From: Lacibacter cauensis
GTDB lineage: Bacteria > Bacteroidota > Bacteroidia > Chitinophagales > Chitinophagaceae
Reading direction: 5' to 3'
DNA: 64,000 bases
NCBI RefSeq assembly: GCF_007830055.1
Contig: NZ_VLLE01000005.1
Span: 434,001-498,000, forward strand
Both the position numbers and the translations under genes were made by a program. Shown in pieces: positions 52,750 to 61,161 of the stretch; the first letter of the stretch is position 1, and each line of letters opens with the position of its first letter. The notes beneath the pieces were generated by a model. That model saw only the letters and a list, made by a program, of their open reading frames with translations, ran no database searches and was not told the DNA's origin.

Positions 52750-53124
52750 TTACGATTCGCTGCCTGCCATGGTAGCAGATGCTTCTTCATAATTCATGTA
52801 ATCTTCCTCTGCACCGCTAAGCGTATCATCTGCTTCGCCGATACCAGGAATGTTCAATGCTTTAGCCAATTGTACAGCACCCTGTGCCATCATACCATCG
52901 GCTACGGCTTCCATAAAGCCTGCTTTTTTGCCACCGCCTAAGAAAGCGGGAACCAGTGCACCGGCAACGATTTGCGCCCCGGCAACAACCATAGGAGCAG
53001 CTTTACCGTTGCTCATTTTGGTTACCTGTGTAGCAACCACGTTGCTTACAACAGAACCAACTACCAGACCGGGCGCTTTATCAATAACACGCTTCACGAT
53101 CTTTTCAAAATTTAATTTTGCCAT
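52750..53124 (-). CDS. Small hydrophobic/Ala-Gly-rich virion-like protein
   Basis: 124 residues. The middle (MVVAGAQIVAGALVPAFLGGG; VADGMMAQGAVQLAKALNIPG) is Ala/Gly/Val-rich and the C-terminus acidic (EADDTLSGAEEDYMNYEEAS). Membrane-active or internal virion peptides of tailless phages often look like this, but there is no family match. Confidence 0.75.
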   Translation of the reverse strand: MAKLNFEKIVKRVIDKAPGLVVGSVVSNVVATQVTKMSNGKAAPMVVAGAQIVAGALVPAFLGGGKKAGFMEAVADGMMAQGAVQLAKALNIPGIGEADDTLSGAEEDYMNYEEASATMAGSES

Positions 53125-53183
53125 TGTGAATAATAAAAGAATGAGATAATAAGGTTTAACGGTTATGCATCACCGAAAGCGTT

Positions 53184-53375
53184 TTATTTTCTGCGTTTGC
53201 CTGCAGAGCGGCAGCCCATACGCTTGAGCTGATTCTTTAAAGCAGCGAGCTGTTTTGCTTTTTTAGCAGCTCTCTTCTTTTCAGACTCTTTGCGTTTGAT
53301 TGCAGCGATCTTACTACGGGTGCTTTTAATTGCACGATCGATTGCTCCAACACCCGCTTTTTTCTTTGTTGCCAT
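53184..53375 (-). CDS. Very basic small protein, DNA-condensing candidate
   Basis: 63 residues, of which more than a third are Lys or Arg (KRKESEKKRAAKKAKQLAAL; end SAGKRRK). Helical and coiled-coil-like. It resembles small genome-associated virion proteins. No conserved family can be named. Confidence 0.75.
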   Translation of the reverse strand: MATKKKAGVGAIDRAIKSTRSKIAAIKRKESEKKRAAKKAKQLAALKNQLKRMGCRSAGKRRK

Positions 53376-53417
53376 TGCTTAAAAATGGTTTCGTGATGTA
53401 ATAATGATTAACTATGT

Positions 53418-54878
53418 TTAGCAGTTGCACATGTTACGGCCACCACCACCCGTTACCGGATCAATAGTGCCATTGGGCACACTGCGTTTAATTTCTGTTC
53501 CAAGTGTTTTGCCTTCGCTTTCATCCAGCGCCTCCGGACCTTCCTCAATTTCTTCCGCTATTTCTTTAACCTGCTCATCTTTGAGGTAAGGCAGTTTTTC
53601 CTTCACCTGCATTTCAATTTTCTCTATTGTTTTTGCAACAGGAGGAAGTGCTTTAATTGTTTCGATGATATCGGTAGCAACTTCTTTTGTTTCTTTCTTC
53701 TGCTGATCGTTCAGGTTGCTAAAATCATTTTCCAGATCCTGGTAACTGAATGCATCGCTTGCATCACGCTCGATATCGGGCATATCATCTGCAGTAAACT
53801 TTTCGGCTTTTTCTCCCTTAAATACACTGCTGATTTTTTCAATTAACCAGCTGATGGCGCTTAATGCGGTACCAACCAAATCACCACTTCCTGCTTTGCT
53901 CACTACATCCGTAAGCTTCGTGTTTTCGTTTTGCGAGGAGGTTAATTTTTTGAAGAAACCTTTCTTCTCTTTTTTATCGCTGGTAGGTGCAACCGGGCTA
54001 AGGTTGGTTACTGCAGTAGCTGTTTTTGGAAGTTGCTGTTTTAAAATTTCTGCAGCTTGCTTTTTTACAATTGTGGCGGGTGCAGTTTTTACAACCGGGG
54101 CTTTTACAGGCGCATTAGCGGCCTTCTTAACAGCTTTGGCAGTTTTCTTCGCTGCAGGTTTTTTAGCAGCTGCTTTGGCCTTTGCCTTGCCAATAAGTGT
54201 ACGCATTTCATGCTTCCGGTTACCTGCAATACCACTTACACGTTTTGCCAGGCGTTCGGCTAAATAACTTTCGGGGCTTTTACCAAAACGTTTGGTGAGG
54301 TTGTTACGGATAATGGCCATAAAGTGAGGATCCTTCATACCAATTCCGTTAACAATAAATTTGCGGAGCTTTTCTACTTTGGCTTTTTTACGTGCCATCA
54401 AATCGGGCAACTTTGCACCGGCCGGTGTAAACAGATACAGAAACATTGGCGCTGCTTTTGGCAGGTATATTTCCAGCGCACCTTTTGCAACTAAGCGTAC
54501 CGGTGCTGTAACCACCTTGGCAACCGTTTTAGCAGCCTTTTTTAATCCGGTGCCTACTTTCTTCAGTAACTTACCTGCACCGCTCTGTTTGCCCTTTGCT
54601 TTGGCTTTACCGATCATTTCATCGGCCATACCAATAATTGCATCCGGGTTATCAATGTTTTCAATCGCACGGTTAATGGTTGCAAGCGATGCATCGTACC
54701 GGCTTGCATAAGGACTGCCAATTGCCTGCGCATTTTTCTTTTCAATTTCAATGCGCTGCTTTGCCAGGTACAATTCAAATTCTTCATCCGTCATATCATG
54801 GTAATCCTTCGGGAGAGAAAGAACACCCGGAATATTTTTTTGTGCTGCAGCAGATCCTAAGTAGGCTATCCTTGTCAT
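53418..54878 (-). CDS. Large basic multi-part element protein
   Basis: 486 residues. The N-terminus and residues about 95-200 are basic (GKAKAKGKQSGAGKLLKKVG), with a short hydrophobic stretch (KAAPMFLYLFTPAGAKLP). Residues about 225-270 are a histone-H1-like KAKAAAKKPAAKKTAKAVKK tail. The C-terminal third is acidic and helical, ending GGGGRNMCNC with a CxC. A mix of DNA-binding and scaffold features, so possibly a core/DNA-packaging protein; function inferred. Confidence 0.75.
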   Translation of the reverse strand: MTRIAYLGSAAAQKNIPGVLSLPKDYHDMTDEEFELYLAKQRIEIEKKNAQAIGSPYASRYDASLATINRAIENIDNPDAIIGMADEMIGKAKAKGKQSGAGKLLKKVGTGLKKAAKTVAKVVTAPVRLVAKGALEIYLPKAAPMFLYLFTPAGAKLPDLMARKKAKVEKLRKFIVNGIGMKDPHFMAIIRNNLTKRFGKSPESYLAERLAKRVSGIAGNRKHEMRTLIGKAKAKAAAKKPAAKKTAKAVKKAANAPVKAPVVKTAPATIVKKQAAEILKQQLPKTATAVTNLSPVAPTSDKKEKKGFFKKLTSSQNENTKLTDVVSKAGSGDLVGTALSAISWLIEKISSVFKGEKAEKFTADDMPDIERDASDAFSYQDLENDFSNLNDQQKKETKEVATDIIETIKALPPVAKTIEKIEMQVKEKLPYLKDEQVKEIAEEIEEGPEALDESEGKTLGTEIKRSVPNGTIDPVTGGGGRNMCNC

Positions 54879-54884
54879 AAAAAA

Positions 54885-55394
54885 TTATTTGATCAAATAC
54901 TGTTTCTTGTGCTTATAGGGCTTTTCGGAATTAAACGGACCACTCCACACTGCATCGAGTATAATTTGTTTGCCACCATCGAGCGGCACATATACATACA
55001 CATGCGTTGCAGTAGGATTACCGGCTTTGTAACTCACAAAACGATAACCGTAAGGAATACCAAGATTTTTTAAACAGCTTCCGATGAACAGCGAGAACGA
55101 TTTACAATCGCCGCTTTTATCGGCAAACAAACGGCCGGGGCTTTTAATCCACTGGTAACCCAGCTCATCAACCTTATACGGGATTTCATTTTTTACGAAC
55201 TCCCAAATATTCCTGCAGGTATCAAAGAGCGATGCACCTTTTAAAGTGGGTGCAAACTTTTTTGTAAATACAGCGGCTTTGTCATCAGCTGCAAGCAGTA
55301 CATCAATAATATCCTGCGTGGTACCGTTGGTATGCTTCAAATCGTTTTCACCGGTAGCAGGCAGTATTAAATCTGTTCTGTACTTCAACTTCAC
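54885..55394 (-). CDS. Transglutaminase-like protein
   Basis: 169 residues with a complete papain-fold triad: Cys97 in KSGDCKSFSLF, His131 in NPTATHVYVYV and Asp147 in IILDAVW. This is the transglutaminase-like superfamily; members may crosslink or cleave isopeptide bonds. In a capsid operon it could crosslink virion proteins or process them. ATGA overlap with the upstream gene. Confidence 0.88.
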   Translation of the reverse strand: MKLKYRTDLILPATGENDLKHTNGTTQDIIDVLLAADDKAAVFTKKFAPTLKGASLFDTCRNIWEFVKNEIPYKVDELGYQWIKSPGRLFADKSGDCKSFSLFIGSCLKNLGIPYGYRFVSYKAGNPTATHVYVYVPLDGGKQIILDAVWSGPFNSEKPYKHKKQYLIK

Positions 55395-55777
55395 GCAGCT
55401 AATTGTTTTAATCGTTTAGCGGCGGCGTTTACAACACCTGCACGAGTATCGGTACCGGCCAACGCATTTACTTCCTCAACAGTAGCTGCAGCTGTAATTT
55501 TTGCAACCAGGCTTTTTACTGTTTCAACAACAGGTTTGCCTGCAGCTGCTGCTTTCCCTTCACGCTCACCGGGCAAGTAACTTGCATGGTTGTGTGAGCA
55601 ACCACATTGGCGTTCGAAAACTGCTAACAGATCTGCATCATCCTGTGCAGGAAATTCGCCGCTTACAAAACCTGTACGTGGCTTGCTTACATAGAAACCT
55701 GTTTCTGTTTTGCAGATGAACACAATCCGGTTTTTCGGGTCGTGACGTTCTTGAACAGGTGTGAACACTTTATCCAT
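55391..55777 (-). CDS. Hypothetical element protein
   Basis: 128 residues. The first part is globular with two Cys-His pairs (FERQCGCSHNHASYLPG) that could bind a metal. The C-terminus is Ala-rich and helical (AAATVEEVNALAGTDTRAGV). No family recognised. Start overlaps the transglutaminase-like gene's 5' neighbour pattern as a tight operon. Confidence 0.7.
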   Translation of the reverse strand: MDKVFTPVQERHDPKNRIVFICKTETGFYVSKPRTGFVSGEFPAQDDADLLAVFERQCGCSHNHASYLPGEREGKAAAAGKPVVETVKSLVAKITAAATVEEVNALAGTDTRAGVVNAAAKRLKQLAA

Positions 55778-55795
55778 GATTAAAAATTATTGACG

Positions 55796-56227
55796 TTAAG
55801 AAGGTTGCCAGTTGTATTTGATTGGTACATCGAAATAGGCAGTACGTATAAGCCCATCAACAACGGCTTGTGCATCTGCAGTTTTATTGATGAGTGCAGC
55901 AACAAAACCACCAAGCGACAGGCGAACCGTCATATCTACTGCAGTAGAACTTTTTGCCGCAATGTTTATGGCTGTTTGATTAAGGAAGGTTGCAACGGCC
56001 GCATTTTTAAAATAGATCTTACCGCTCACTTGCTGTACTGGTATACTCTCTGCATTCGGGTTAAAGATGTTTAACTTAAAGTTGAGCATGGGAGTGAGGC
56101 CATTCCAGCGTAACGCAATATTGCTAACGCCATACGTTAGTAAATCGAACGCCTGTTTTTTTGCAGCGGCCCGTATACCTAACCAGGCTAAACCAACACC
56201 GGCTGCAATAATTAAACCTTTACTCAT
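55796..56227 (-). CDS. LEA2-like membrane-anchored protein
   Basis: 143 residues from the ATG at 56227. One N-terminal helix (GLIIAAGVGLAWLGIRAAA), then a domain with LNFKLNIFNPNAESIPVQQVSGKIYF, the N-P-N motif and strand order typical of LEA type 2 (WHy) domains, an immunoglobulin-like fold. Common in Bacteroidota as periplasmic proteins; in this operon it is probably membrane- or virion-associated. Confidence 0.75.
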   Translation of the reverse strand: MSKGLIIAAGVGLAWLGIRAAAKKQAFDLLTYGVSNIALRWNGLTPMLNFKLNIFNPNAESIPVQQVSGKIYFKNAAVATFLNQTAINIAAKSSTAVDMTVRLSLGGFVAALINKTADAQAVVDGLIRTAYFDVPIKYNWQPS

Positions 56228-56438
56228 CTGTACCTCGTTTTTTATCAATCCATTTTTTCAGGTAAGAAAAACCAAGTTTGATTGCTTCGCCTACAGCTGC
56301 ACCAATCATTGCATATACGGCCACCTCAAACATTTTTCCTAAGAAGGGCCCGGGTACCGTTTGCAGCAGTGTTCCTTTAAACCAGGCGAAGACTCCGCCT
56401 CCTGCTCCACCTATCACAGGTGCGTTGTCTTTATTCAT
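56220..56438 (-). CDS. Small membrane protein, holin-like candidate
   Basis: 72 residues from the ATG at 56438. Glycine-rich start, one membrane helix (FEVAVYAMIGAAVGEAIKLGFSY) and a charged tail (KKWIDKKRGTDE). First gene of the structural operon, after a terminator, overlapping the next gene by 8 bp. Size and topology would fit a holin or a minor virion membrane protein. Confidence 0.65.
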   Translation of the reverse strand: MNKDNAPVIGGAGGGVFAWFKGTLLQTVPGPFLGKMFEVAVYAMIGAAVGEAIKLGFSYLKKWIDKKRGTDE

Positions 56439-56477
56439 CTTACCGTGTGAAATTGAAATTGAGTACAAGCATAAAAA

Positions 56478-56501
56478 AACGCTCACCATGTGGTGAGCGT
56501 T
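56478..56501. terminator. Bidirectional terminator between modules
   Basis: AACGCTCACCA / TGGTGAGCGTT, 11-bp perfect stem with a 2-nt loop, A-run on one side and T-run on the other. It isolates the structural operon (starting at 56438) from the small genes to the right. Confidence 0.88.
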
Positions 56502-56544
56502 TTGACTGTTATTGCAGGATTTGATTGGAAATGATATCCTTTTA

Positions 56545-56739
56545 TCAGCTGCTTTTTATCAACCTTTGAGCAGCTTCTATACATTCTTCACGTAGCGAAC
56601 TGCTATGTACAAGTTCAACATCTAAGTAACCGTAATTGTCAATTTTTACTTTCCCATCTTCACGTACTTCCTTATAGTCTGTTAAGTACACAATTGCTTG
56701 TTTATTTGTGCTTCTTTTATCTTTCCACAAGTAGTACAT
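56545..56739 (-). CDS. Small hypothetical protein
   Basis: 64 residues, mostly beta then one helix (NKQAIVYLTDYKEVREDGKVK; LREECIEAAQRLIKS). Unknown. Last gene of the small-gene cluster before the terminator. Confidence 0.65.
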   Translation of the reverse strand: MYYLWKDKRSTNKQAIVYLTDYKEVREDGKVKIDNYGYLDVELVHSSSLREECIEAAQRLIKSS

Positions 56740-56780
56740 ACAGTTTTATTTACAATAAGTGTTAGTGAAAATATTATTTC

Positions 56781-57104
56781 CTAGTACTCTGCACCCGGGT
56801 ATGGTTGGTTGATGGCCGCTAAAATTTCGTACGTATTACGATAATGTTCAACCACCAACTTTTCAGTTTTTGCCAATGCTGTTTTTAAATTATCCCGGTT
56901 CATTTCTTCCGGAATAAAACCACCAATTTTTGATAGTTCAGCAATGGCTTCCAACTCATCATCGTTTGCAGTTGCAATTGCTTCCAGTGCTTTGTGCCAT
57001 TGCTGCAAGGCAACAATAATTGTTTCGAACTGTGATGGTGTAATACCAACAATATCTCTTGTGCTTGAAGGATCGGCGTAATGGCCGTTAACGATTCTTT
57101 CCAT
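56781..57104 (-). CDS. Hypothetical helical protein
   Basis: 107 residues, helical and acidic (AATANDDELEAIAELSKIGGFIPEEM-type pattern; TEKLVVEHYRNTYEILAAI). Overlaps its neighbour by 17 bp. No family. Confidence 0.7.
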   Translation of the reverse strand: MERIVNGHYADPSSTRDIVGITPSQFETIIVALQQWHKALEAIATANDDELEAIAELSKIGGFIPEEMNRDNLKTALAKTEKLVVEHYRNTYEILAAINQPYPGAEY

Positions 57105-57378
57105 AAACTTTTACAACACGGATGAAGCCCGTAACTTTTTTGTAAGCAAATAATTTTTGTCCAAACCGTTTCCCCAACAAACCAATAACGTAATACCACA
57201 ACCATGCTTGCCAGGCATACAGCAAACAGTCTGTTGTTACACCATGTTTCACATAAAACTTTTTATTGCGCCGGTACAACACAACAGGTACGCCATGTTG
57301 CAATTTGTTTTGGCCATAGTGTTTATCTAACACCAACACATATTTGCGTTGCAGCAAATGCTCAATGTATGTTCTCAT
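57088..57378 (-). CDS. Hypothetical basic membrane-associated protein
   Basis: 96 residues, basic, with a Trp-rich hydrophobic stretch (CLLYAWQAWLWYYVIGLLG). ATGA overlap with the preceding HTH gene. Function unknown. Confidence 0.7.
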   Translation of the reverse strand: MRTYIEHLLQRKYVLVLDKHYGQNKLQHGVPVVLYRRNKKFYVKHGVTTDCLLYAWQAWLWYYVIGLLGKRFGQKLFAYKKVTGFIRVVKVYGKNR

Positions 57379-57587
57379 ATCAGTTCCAGGTATTGTAAAG
57401 TTTCAACGTAATCCAAACCGTGCACCGTACAAAAGTCTTTGATGGTAACGGTTTGCTTTTCTGTTTTTGCAAGTACATCACGCACCAATTGTATTTTGCG
57501 CCTGGCTGTACTTTCGCTGCAGGCATACAGCTGCACAATATCTTTTGCACAAATGGCAATGCGTTGAGGCTTTACATTGTTCGTCAT
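57375..57587 (-). CDS. Small helix-turn-helix regulator
   Basis: 70 residues from the ATG at 57587 (MTNNVKPQRIAICAKDIV). The core LYACSESTARRKIQLVRDVL is a recognisable DNA-binding helix-turn-helix (excisionase/AlpA-like small regulators look alike). Two operator-like inverted repeats lie just upstream. The longer in-frame start at 57785 crosses the terminator and is rejected. Confidence 0.72.
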   Translation of the reverse strand: MTNNVKPQRIAICAKDIVQLYACSESTARRKIQLVRDVLAKTEKQTVTIKDFCTVHGLDYVETLQYLELI

Positions 57588-57677
57588 GGTGAAATAATGG
57601 ATTGTTTCGTTTTTATGGTGACGAGGAATTGACGAAGTTTTAACGGCTATTTTACGGGGGAGTGTGGTAAGGGTATT

Positions 57678-57704
57678 GTACAGGTTATTTATGGGTACCT
57701 GTAC
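57678..57704. promoter_or_regulatory. Operator-like inverted repeat
   Basis: GTACAGGT (57678-57685) / ACCTGTAC (57697-57704), an 8-bp perfect dyad with an 11-nt spacer, 91 bp before the small HTH gene. Likely binding site of that or another regulator. Confidence 0.6.
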
Positions 57705-57738
57705 CATGCTTTTAAGCAGTATTACCGTAAAAAAAATA

Positions 57739-57775
57739 AGACGCAAGGCCATTAATTGAATGGTTGTTTGCGTCT
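57739..57775 (-). terminator. Terminator of the replication/partition module
   Basis: AGACGCAA / TTGCGTCT outer stem plus CCATT/AATGG inner stem; on the minus strand it ends in TTATTTTTTTT. It is 16 bp past the stop of the gene at 57792. Confidence 0.88.
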
Positions 57776-57791
57776 GTACATGCAATATACA

Positions 57792-58190
57792 TTATCTTTT
57801 TAAATCCTGCATCGATTTTCCGCTGTTGATGATTTGATGTTTGATTAATTCTTTATCCAACACATCAACCAAATAGCGGCACAATTGCAACAAATGCCAC
57901 TGATCTGCAGTTACCGGATACTGTATTAACAACCGGTTAAAGATCACAGCCTGTGCATCGCTCAACTTCAAATTAATTTTTGCGCCTGAAGTGTTGATGA
58001 GTTTTTTATTTACACACAACATCACTTCATCCATAATGCAGTTAACAGCAACAACGGTTAAAAATTCTCCGCATTGTACAGATAGGTGAGCAACGTTAGC
58101 CAGGTTGCTCACCTTTAACTGTTTGAAGTAAGGGAAGAAATATTGCTGCAGATCTTCTGCCTGTTGCCGGTAAAGAGGAATGGTTACCAT
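57792..58190 (-). CDS. Hypothetical helical protein
   Basis: 132 residues, helical, with a sensor-like middle (LSVQCGEFLTVVAVNCIMDEVMLC). Coupled to the DUF1508 gene by TAATG. I do not recognise a family. Confidence 0.72.
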   Translation of the reverse strand: MVTIPLYRQQAEDLQQYFFPYFKQLKVSNLANVAHLSVQCGEFLTVVAVNCIMDEVMLCVNKKLINTSGAKINLKLSDAQAVIFNRLLIQYPVTADQWHLLQLCRYLVDVLDKELIKHQIINSGKSMQDLKR

Positions 58191-58474
58191 TACTCAATGT
58201 CTTTTACGTTAATCATTCCGTTTTCATCAAACCTGATTAATTTGTTTACAGGCATTGGACCCGTGCAATCAATTACAGGAATTTCCATTGGTGAATGTAA
58301 TACACACATAAGCGATAGCGTAATGTTTGTATCTGCAACAATTGCTTTAAATGCATTTTCTTTTCGTGTGTAACTTTCGCTGCTTTTGGTAATAGCTTCA
58401 CCATTGCCTGCGTACTTAACAAAGTAGAATTCGCCGTTACTGTCTTTGTGCAGTTCGATTTTTTTTAAGCCCAT
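58190..58474 (-). CDS. DUF1508 (YegP-like) protein
   Basis: 94 residues from the ATG at 58474. HKDSNGEFYFVKYAGNGEAI and SSESYTRKENAFKAI match the DUF1508 repeat (two strands then a helix; ends after VADTN). Such proteins are widespread, of unknown biochemical role, and unusual in a phage-like context. Confidence 0.85.
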   Translation of the reverse strand: MGLKKIELHKDSNGEFYFVKYAGNGEAITKSSESYTRKENAFKAIVADTNITLSLMCVLHSPMEIPVIDCTGPMPVNKLIRFDENGMINVKDIE

Positions 58475-58595
58475 ATTTTTTGTTTTAGATGATGAGTTTA
58501 GAAAAATGTCTGTTACGATTGTTGCAATACCTGCAGCTGCATTCCTTGTAATGCCGATTTTTCGTAACTGAACGTATGCAACAGTTTTAAAGATG

Positions 58596-60221
58596 CTACT
58601 GTGTAGCTTCTGCAGCAGCTTCATTTTTCTTTTTCTTTTTGGTTGATGCTTTTACTGCAGGTAATTCTTTCTGCAACTTCTCAATGCGTGCAGTGGCGCT
58701 AAGGCGTTTCTTTTCCAGCTCTGTGTTCATTTCGAAACGCAGGTGGCTAAGATCCATGCCAATCCAACCAGCGAATTGTTCTAACATGTAGGATCGATGT
58801 GTTTTACTTGTTGGACGACCAATTTGATCAAAGAAGCATTTCGCAAACAGTTCCAACTGTTGTTGCTTATCGAGCATTAATAATTTTATATACAGCTGCT
58901 CGGGGAACTTTGCATAATTTTCTTCTTCTTTTTCCGTAAGCCCAATGCTTTCTAAAAACTCATCATCCCATTTATCAACAGTCAAAAACCACAGGTACCT
59001 GGTAAGGACATCAAATTGTGTACTTAATTCAAGTTTCCACTCACTGCCTAGCTCTGCTTTATTGTTAATAAATTCATCGGTAAACTTGTTCACCTTTTCC
59101 ATGTACTTTTCATACAATAATTCTTCTGATCGTTCCAGGCGTTGATTAATAGCTGCTATCTGCATTTCGGTGCTTACTTCCTCATTGCTGCCTTTTCCTT
59201 TTTCTTTGGATTGGAAGTACACGGTAACAATCTTTCCTTTCTTACTCCCATTCAGCATGAACACTTTCCGGCCATCGGTAAACTTTCCCCACTTATGATC
59301 GTAATATCCGTTTGTATATACCGGTACCTTCATTTTCTTAGCTTCATCAATAATGCGCTTTGGCGGGTTATCGCTGTACTGTTCTACTGCAAATGCAATA
59401 TTGGGTTCGTGTGCAATAATGTCGTTTGCTTTTTTCACCAGGTGCAGATCTATCTTCATGCTGAAACATTTACCATCGAGGCAATGATCTTCTTTGGCCA
59501 CATCTTCAAACAACAGTGTACGGCATGCTGTACGTTTTTGGCAGCTGCTGCAAGCACCTGCTTTTGGTAACAGCGTTGCATCGTTTTTATCGAACGGGGC
59601 TTTACCAAGATCGTGCAGGAACAGGCGGTTAATTTCATCGTGCAGATCTGCAACGGATGATGCATACCTGGTTCCATACTGTGTTTCCGCCTTCATCAAT
59701 TCTTTTTGCTGCTCCGGGTTGAGCTTTGCAAATACTTCGGCCTGTGCAATGGTGAGCTGCTTCTTTAAAAAATCTTTCTGCAGCTCCGGGATGAGTGTTG
59801 TTAATGCCAGGCGATGTGCAATGTAACGTTCGGGCTTGCTGAACTTTGCAGCCAGTTCTTTTACATCGCAACCGTTTTTTTCTTTATAGGCTTTATACGC
59901 TGCTGCTTCATCCATGGGATGTACATCTTTGCGCTGCAGGTTTTCAATTACCTGTACTTCCAGTATATTATCGTCGGCCACTTCTTTTACCTGTGCAGGT
60001 ATTGTTTCCAATTGAGCCAGCTGTGCAGCTGCAAAGCGCCGGTTGCCAAAAATAAGTTCGTACCGGTCCGGCTCTGTTTTATGTGTACGAACTAATACCG
60101 GTTGAAAGATGCCGTCTTTTTTAACTGATGCAACCAATTGCTCCAGCTCTGCAGGATCTTCATCAATTTGGCGGTAGTTGGGGAGTGCGGTAATGTTACC
60201 GATGGGGATGTTTAAAAGCAT
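58596..60221 (-). CDS. ParB/Noc-family nuclease-like partition protein
   Basis: 541 residues. The N-terminal ParB domain is complete: NIPIGNITALPNYRQIDEDP, IFQPVLVR, YELIFGNRRFAAAQLA and EVQVIENLQRKDVHPMDEAA. It is followed by an HTH (DVKELAAKFSKPERYIAHRL). The long C-terminal half is specific to Bacteroidota element proteins and carries a cysteine cluster (CSSCQKRTAC). No ParA partner is visible. Likely a DNA-binding protein of replication or copy control rather than classic partition. Confidence 0.9.
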   Translation of the reverse strand: MLLNIPIGNITALPNYRQIDEDPAELEQLVASVKKDGIFQPVLVRTHKTEPDRYELIFGNRRFAAAQLAQLETIPAQVKEVADDNILEVQVIENLQRKDVHPMDEAAAYKAYKEKNGCDVKELAAKFSKPERYIAHRLALTTLIPELQKDFLKKQLTIAQAEVFAKLNPEQQKELMKAETQYGTRYASSVADLHDEINRLFLHDLGKAPFDKNDATLLPKAGACSSCQKRTACRTLLFEDVAKEDHCLDGKCFSMKIDLHLVKKANDIIAHEPNIAFAVEQYSDNPPKRIIDEAKKMKVPVYTNGYYDHKWGKFTDGRKVFMLNGSKKGKIVTVYFQSKEKGKGSNEEVSTEMQIAAINQRLERSEELLYEKYMEKVNKFTDEFINNKAELGSEWKLELSTQFDVLTRYLWFLTVDKWDDEFLESIGLTEKEEENYAKFPEQLYIKLLMLDKQQQLELFAKCFFDQIGRPTSKTHRSYMLEQFAGWIGMDLSHLRFEMNTELEKKRLSATARIEKLQKELPAVKASTKKKKKNEAAAEATQ

Positions 60222-60256
60222 GTTGTTAAATTTTATTTTGGTTGTTAAGAAGAAAA

Positions 60257-60649
60257 TTAAACGATGGGCACGTGTGCAAGTTTGTACAGTGTTCGTTTGC
60301 CAAGCTTCACCGGCTCCGGAAGTACTTTAAACCGTAAGCTGCTTTCTTTTTCACGAAAACTTTCGAACAATGCATCGGTTGTAATTTTGTTTTGGAAAAC
60401 AAGGCTGCTCGATTGCGTATTAAAAAGTTTCAACTCAAAACCTGTATCGCTTTTCTCGATGTACCATTCTCCCAAATCTTCTTCATCCTGCAAAAAGGAA
60501 ATACGATCGCCTAACTTTAAGTTTAATTTTTCGCAAATCATTGGCGTAAATGATACACGTCCTTTGCGGTGTACAGCAATAATGCTTAAGCTGTGTTTGC
60601 CACCTCGTTTGCTGGTTGCTGTGGCCATGCTGAATTCTTTCAATTTCAT
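60257..60649 (-). CDS. AbrB-like DNA-binding protein, candidate
   Basis: 130 residues. HRKGRVSFTPMICEKLNLKLGDRISF resembles an AbrB/SpoVT swapped-hairpin strand order. The rest is beta-rich. ATGA overlap with the upstream gene. An alternative start lies at 60628. Confidence 0.6.
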   Translation of the reverse strand: MKLKEFSMATATSKRGGKHSLSIIAVHRKGRVSFTPMICEKLNLKLGDRISFLQDEEDLGEWYIEKSDTGFELKLFNTQSSSLVFQNKITTDALFESFREKESSLRFKVLPEPVKLGKRTLYKLAHVPIV

Positions 60650-61128
60650 TTGTTTAAATTTTGGTTGACTAAATTTTTGAAGTCGTGTGCTGCAGGATCT
60701 TCTGTTTGTACCAACACACGGCCGTTTTGAACAATGTAGTAGAGTGTATACACAGGATCGGTTATTACCGGGTCGTTAATTTCAGTTGCTTCGCCTTTGT
60801 AATAATTGCGGCAAACAGTATTGAAATCTTTTTCGCCGGGGTTGCGCATGTAAATAGTTGCTGCAGTGTACTTGCCTTTGTACGATCGCTCGATGAGGTT
60901 TATAAGATCGGTGTAGCCCTTTTCTTTATCCATGCGGATGTTTGGGTAAATGCCTGCCTGCAGCTGATTGTAGGTGCACTGGTGCTCGTTACCGTAGAAA
61001 TGCCTGGCTTTGCCATCTTTAAATTTTACATAAGCACGGAAGGAAAAGTATTGCTGTAACAGCCATTTGATGTTACGCTTCATGTGGGCCTCTTGGTCGG
61101 GGTCTAACGGGTTTGTAAGTTTTGCCAT
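60646..61128 (-). CDS. Hypothetical protein, early gene of the replication module
   Basis: 160 residues from the ATG at 61128 (MAKLTNPLDPDQEAHMKRN). Beta-rich middle (VKFKDGKARHFYGNEHQ; YTAATIYMRNPGEKDF). Its promoter region holds repeats at 61162-61247, so it may be part of a regulated early operon. Family unknown. Confidence 0.7.
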   Translation of the reverse strand: MAKLTNPLDPDQEAHMKRNIKWLLQQYFSFRAYVKFKDGKARHFYGNEHQCTYNQLQAGIYPNIRMDKEKGYTDLINLIERSYKGKYTAATIYMRNPGEKDFNTVCRNYYKGEATEINDPVITDPVYTLYYIVQNGRVLVQTEDPAAHDFKNLVNQNLNK

Positions 61129-61161
61129 GGGTTGTGTTGAAAAAATCGTTTTAGCGCAATT

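Noticed and set aside
57588-57785. N-terminal extension of the small HTH gene
   Set aside because: It would cross the operator dyad and the terminator at 57739-57775.
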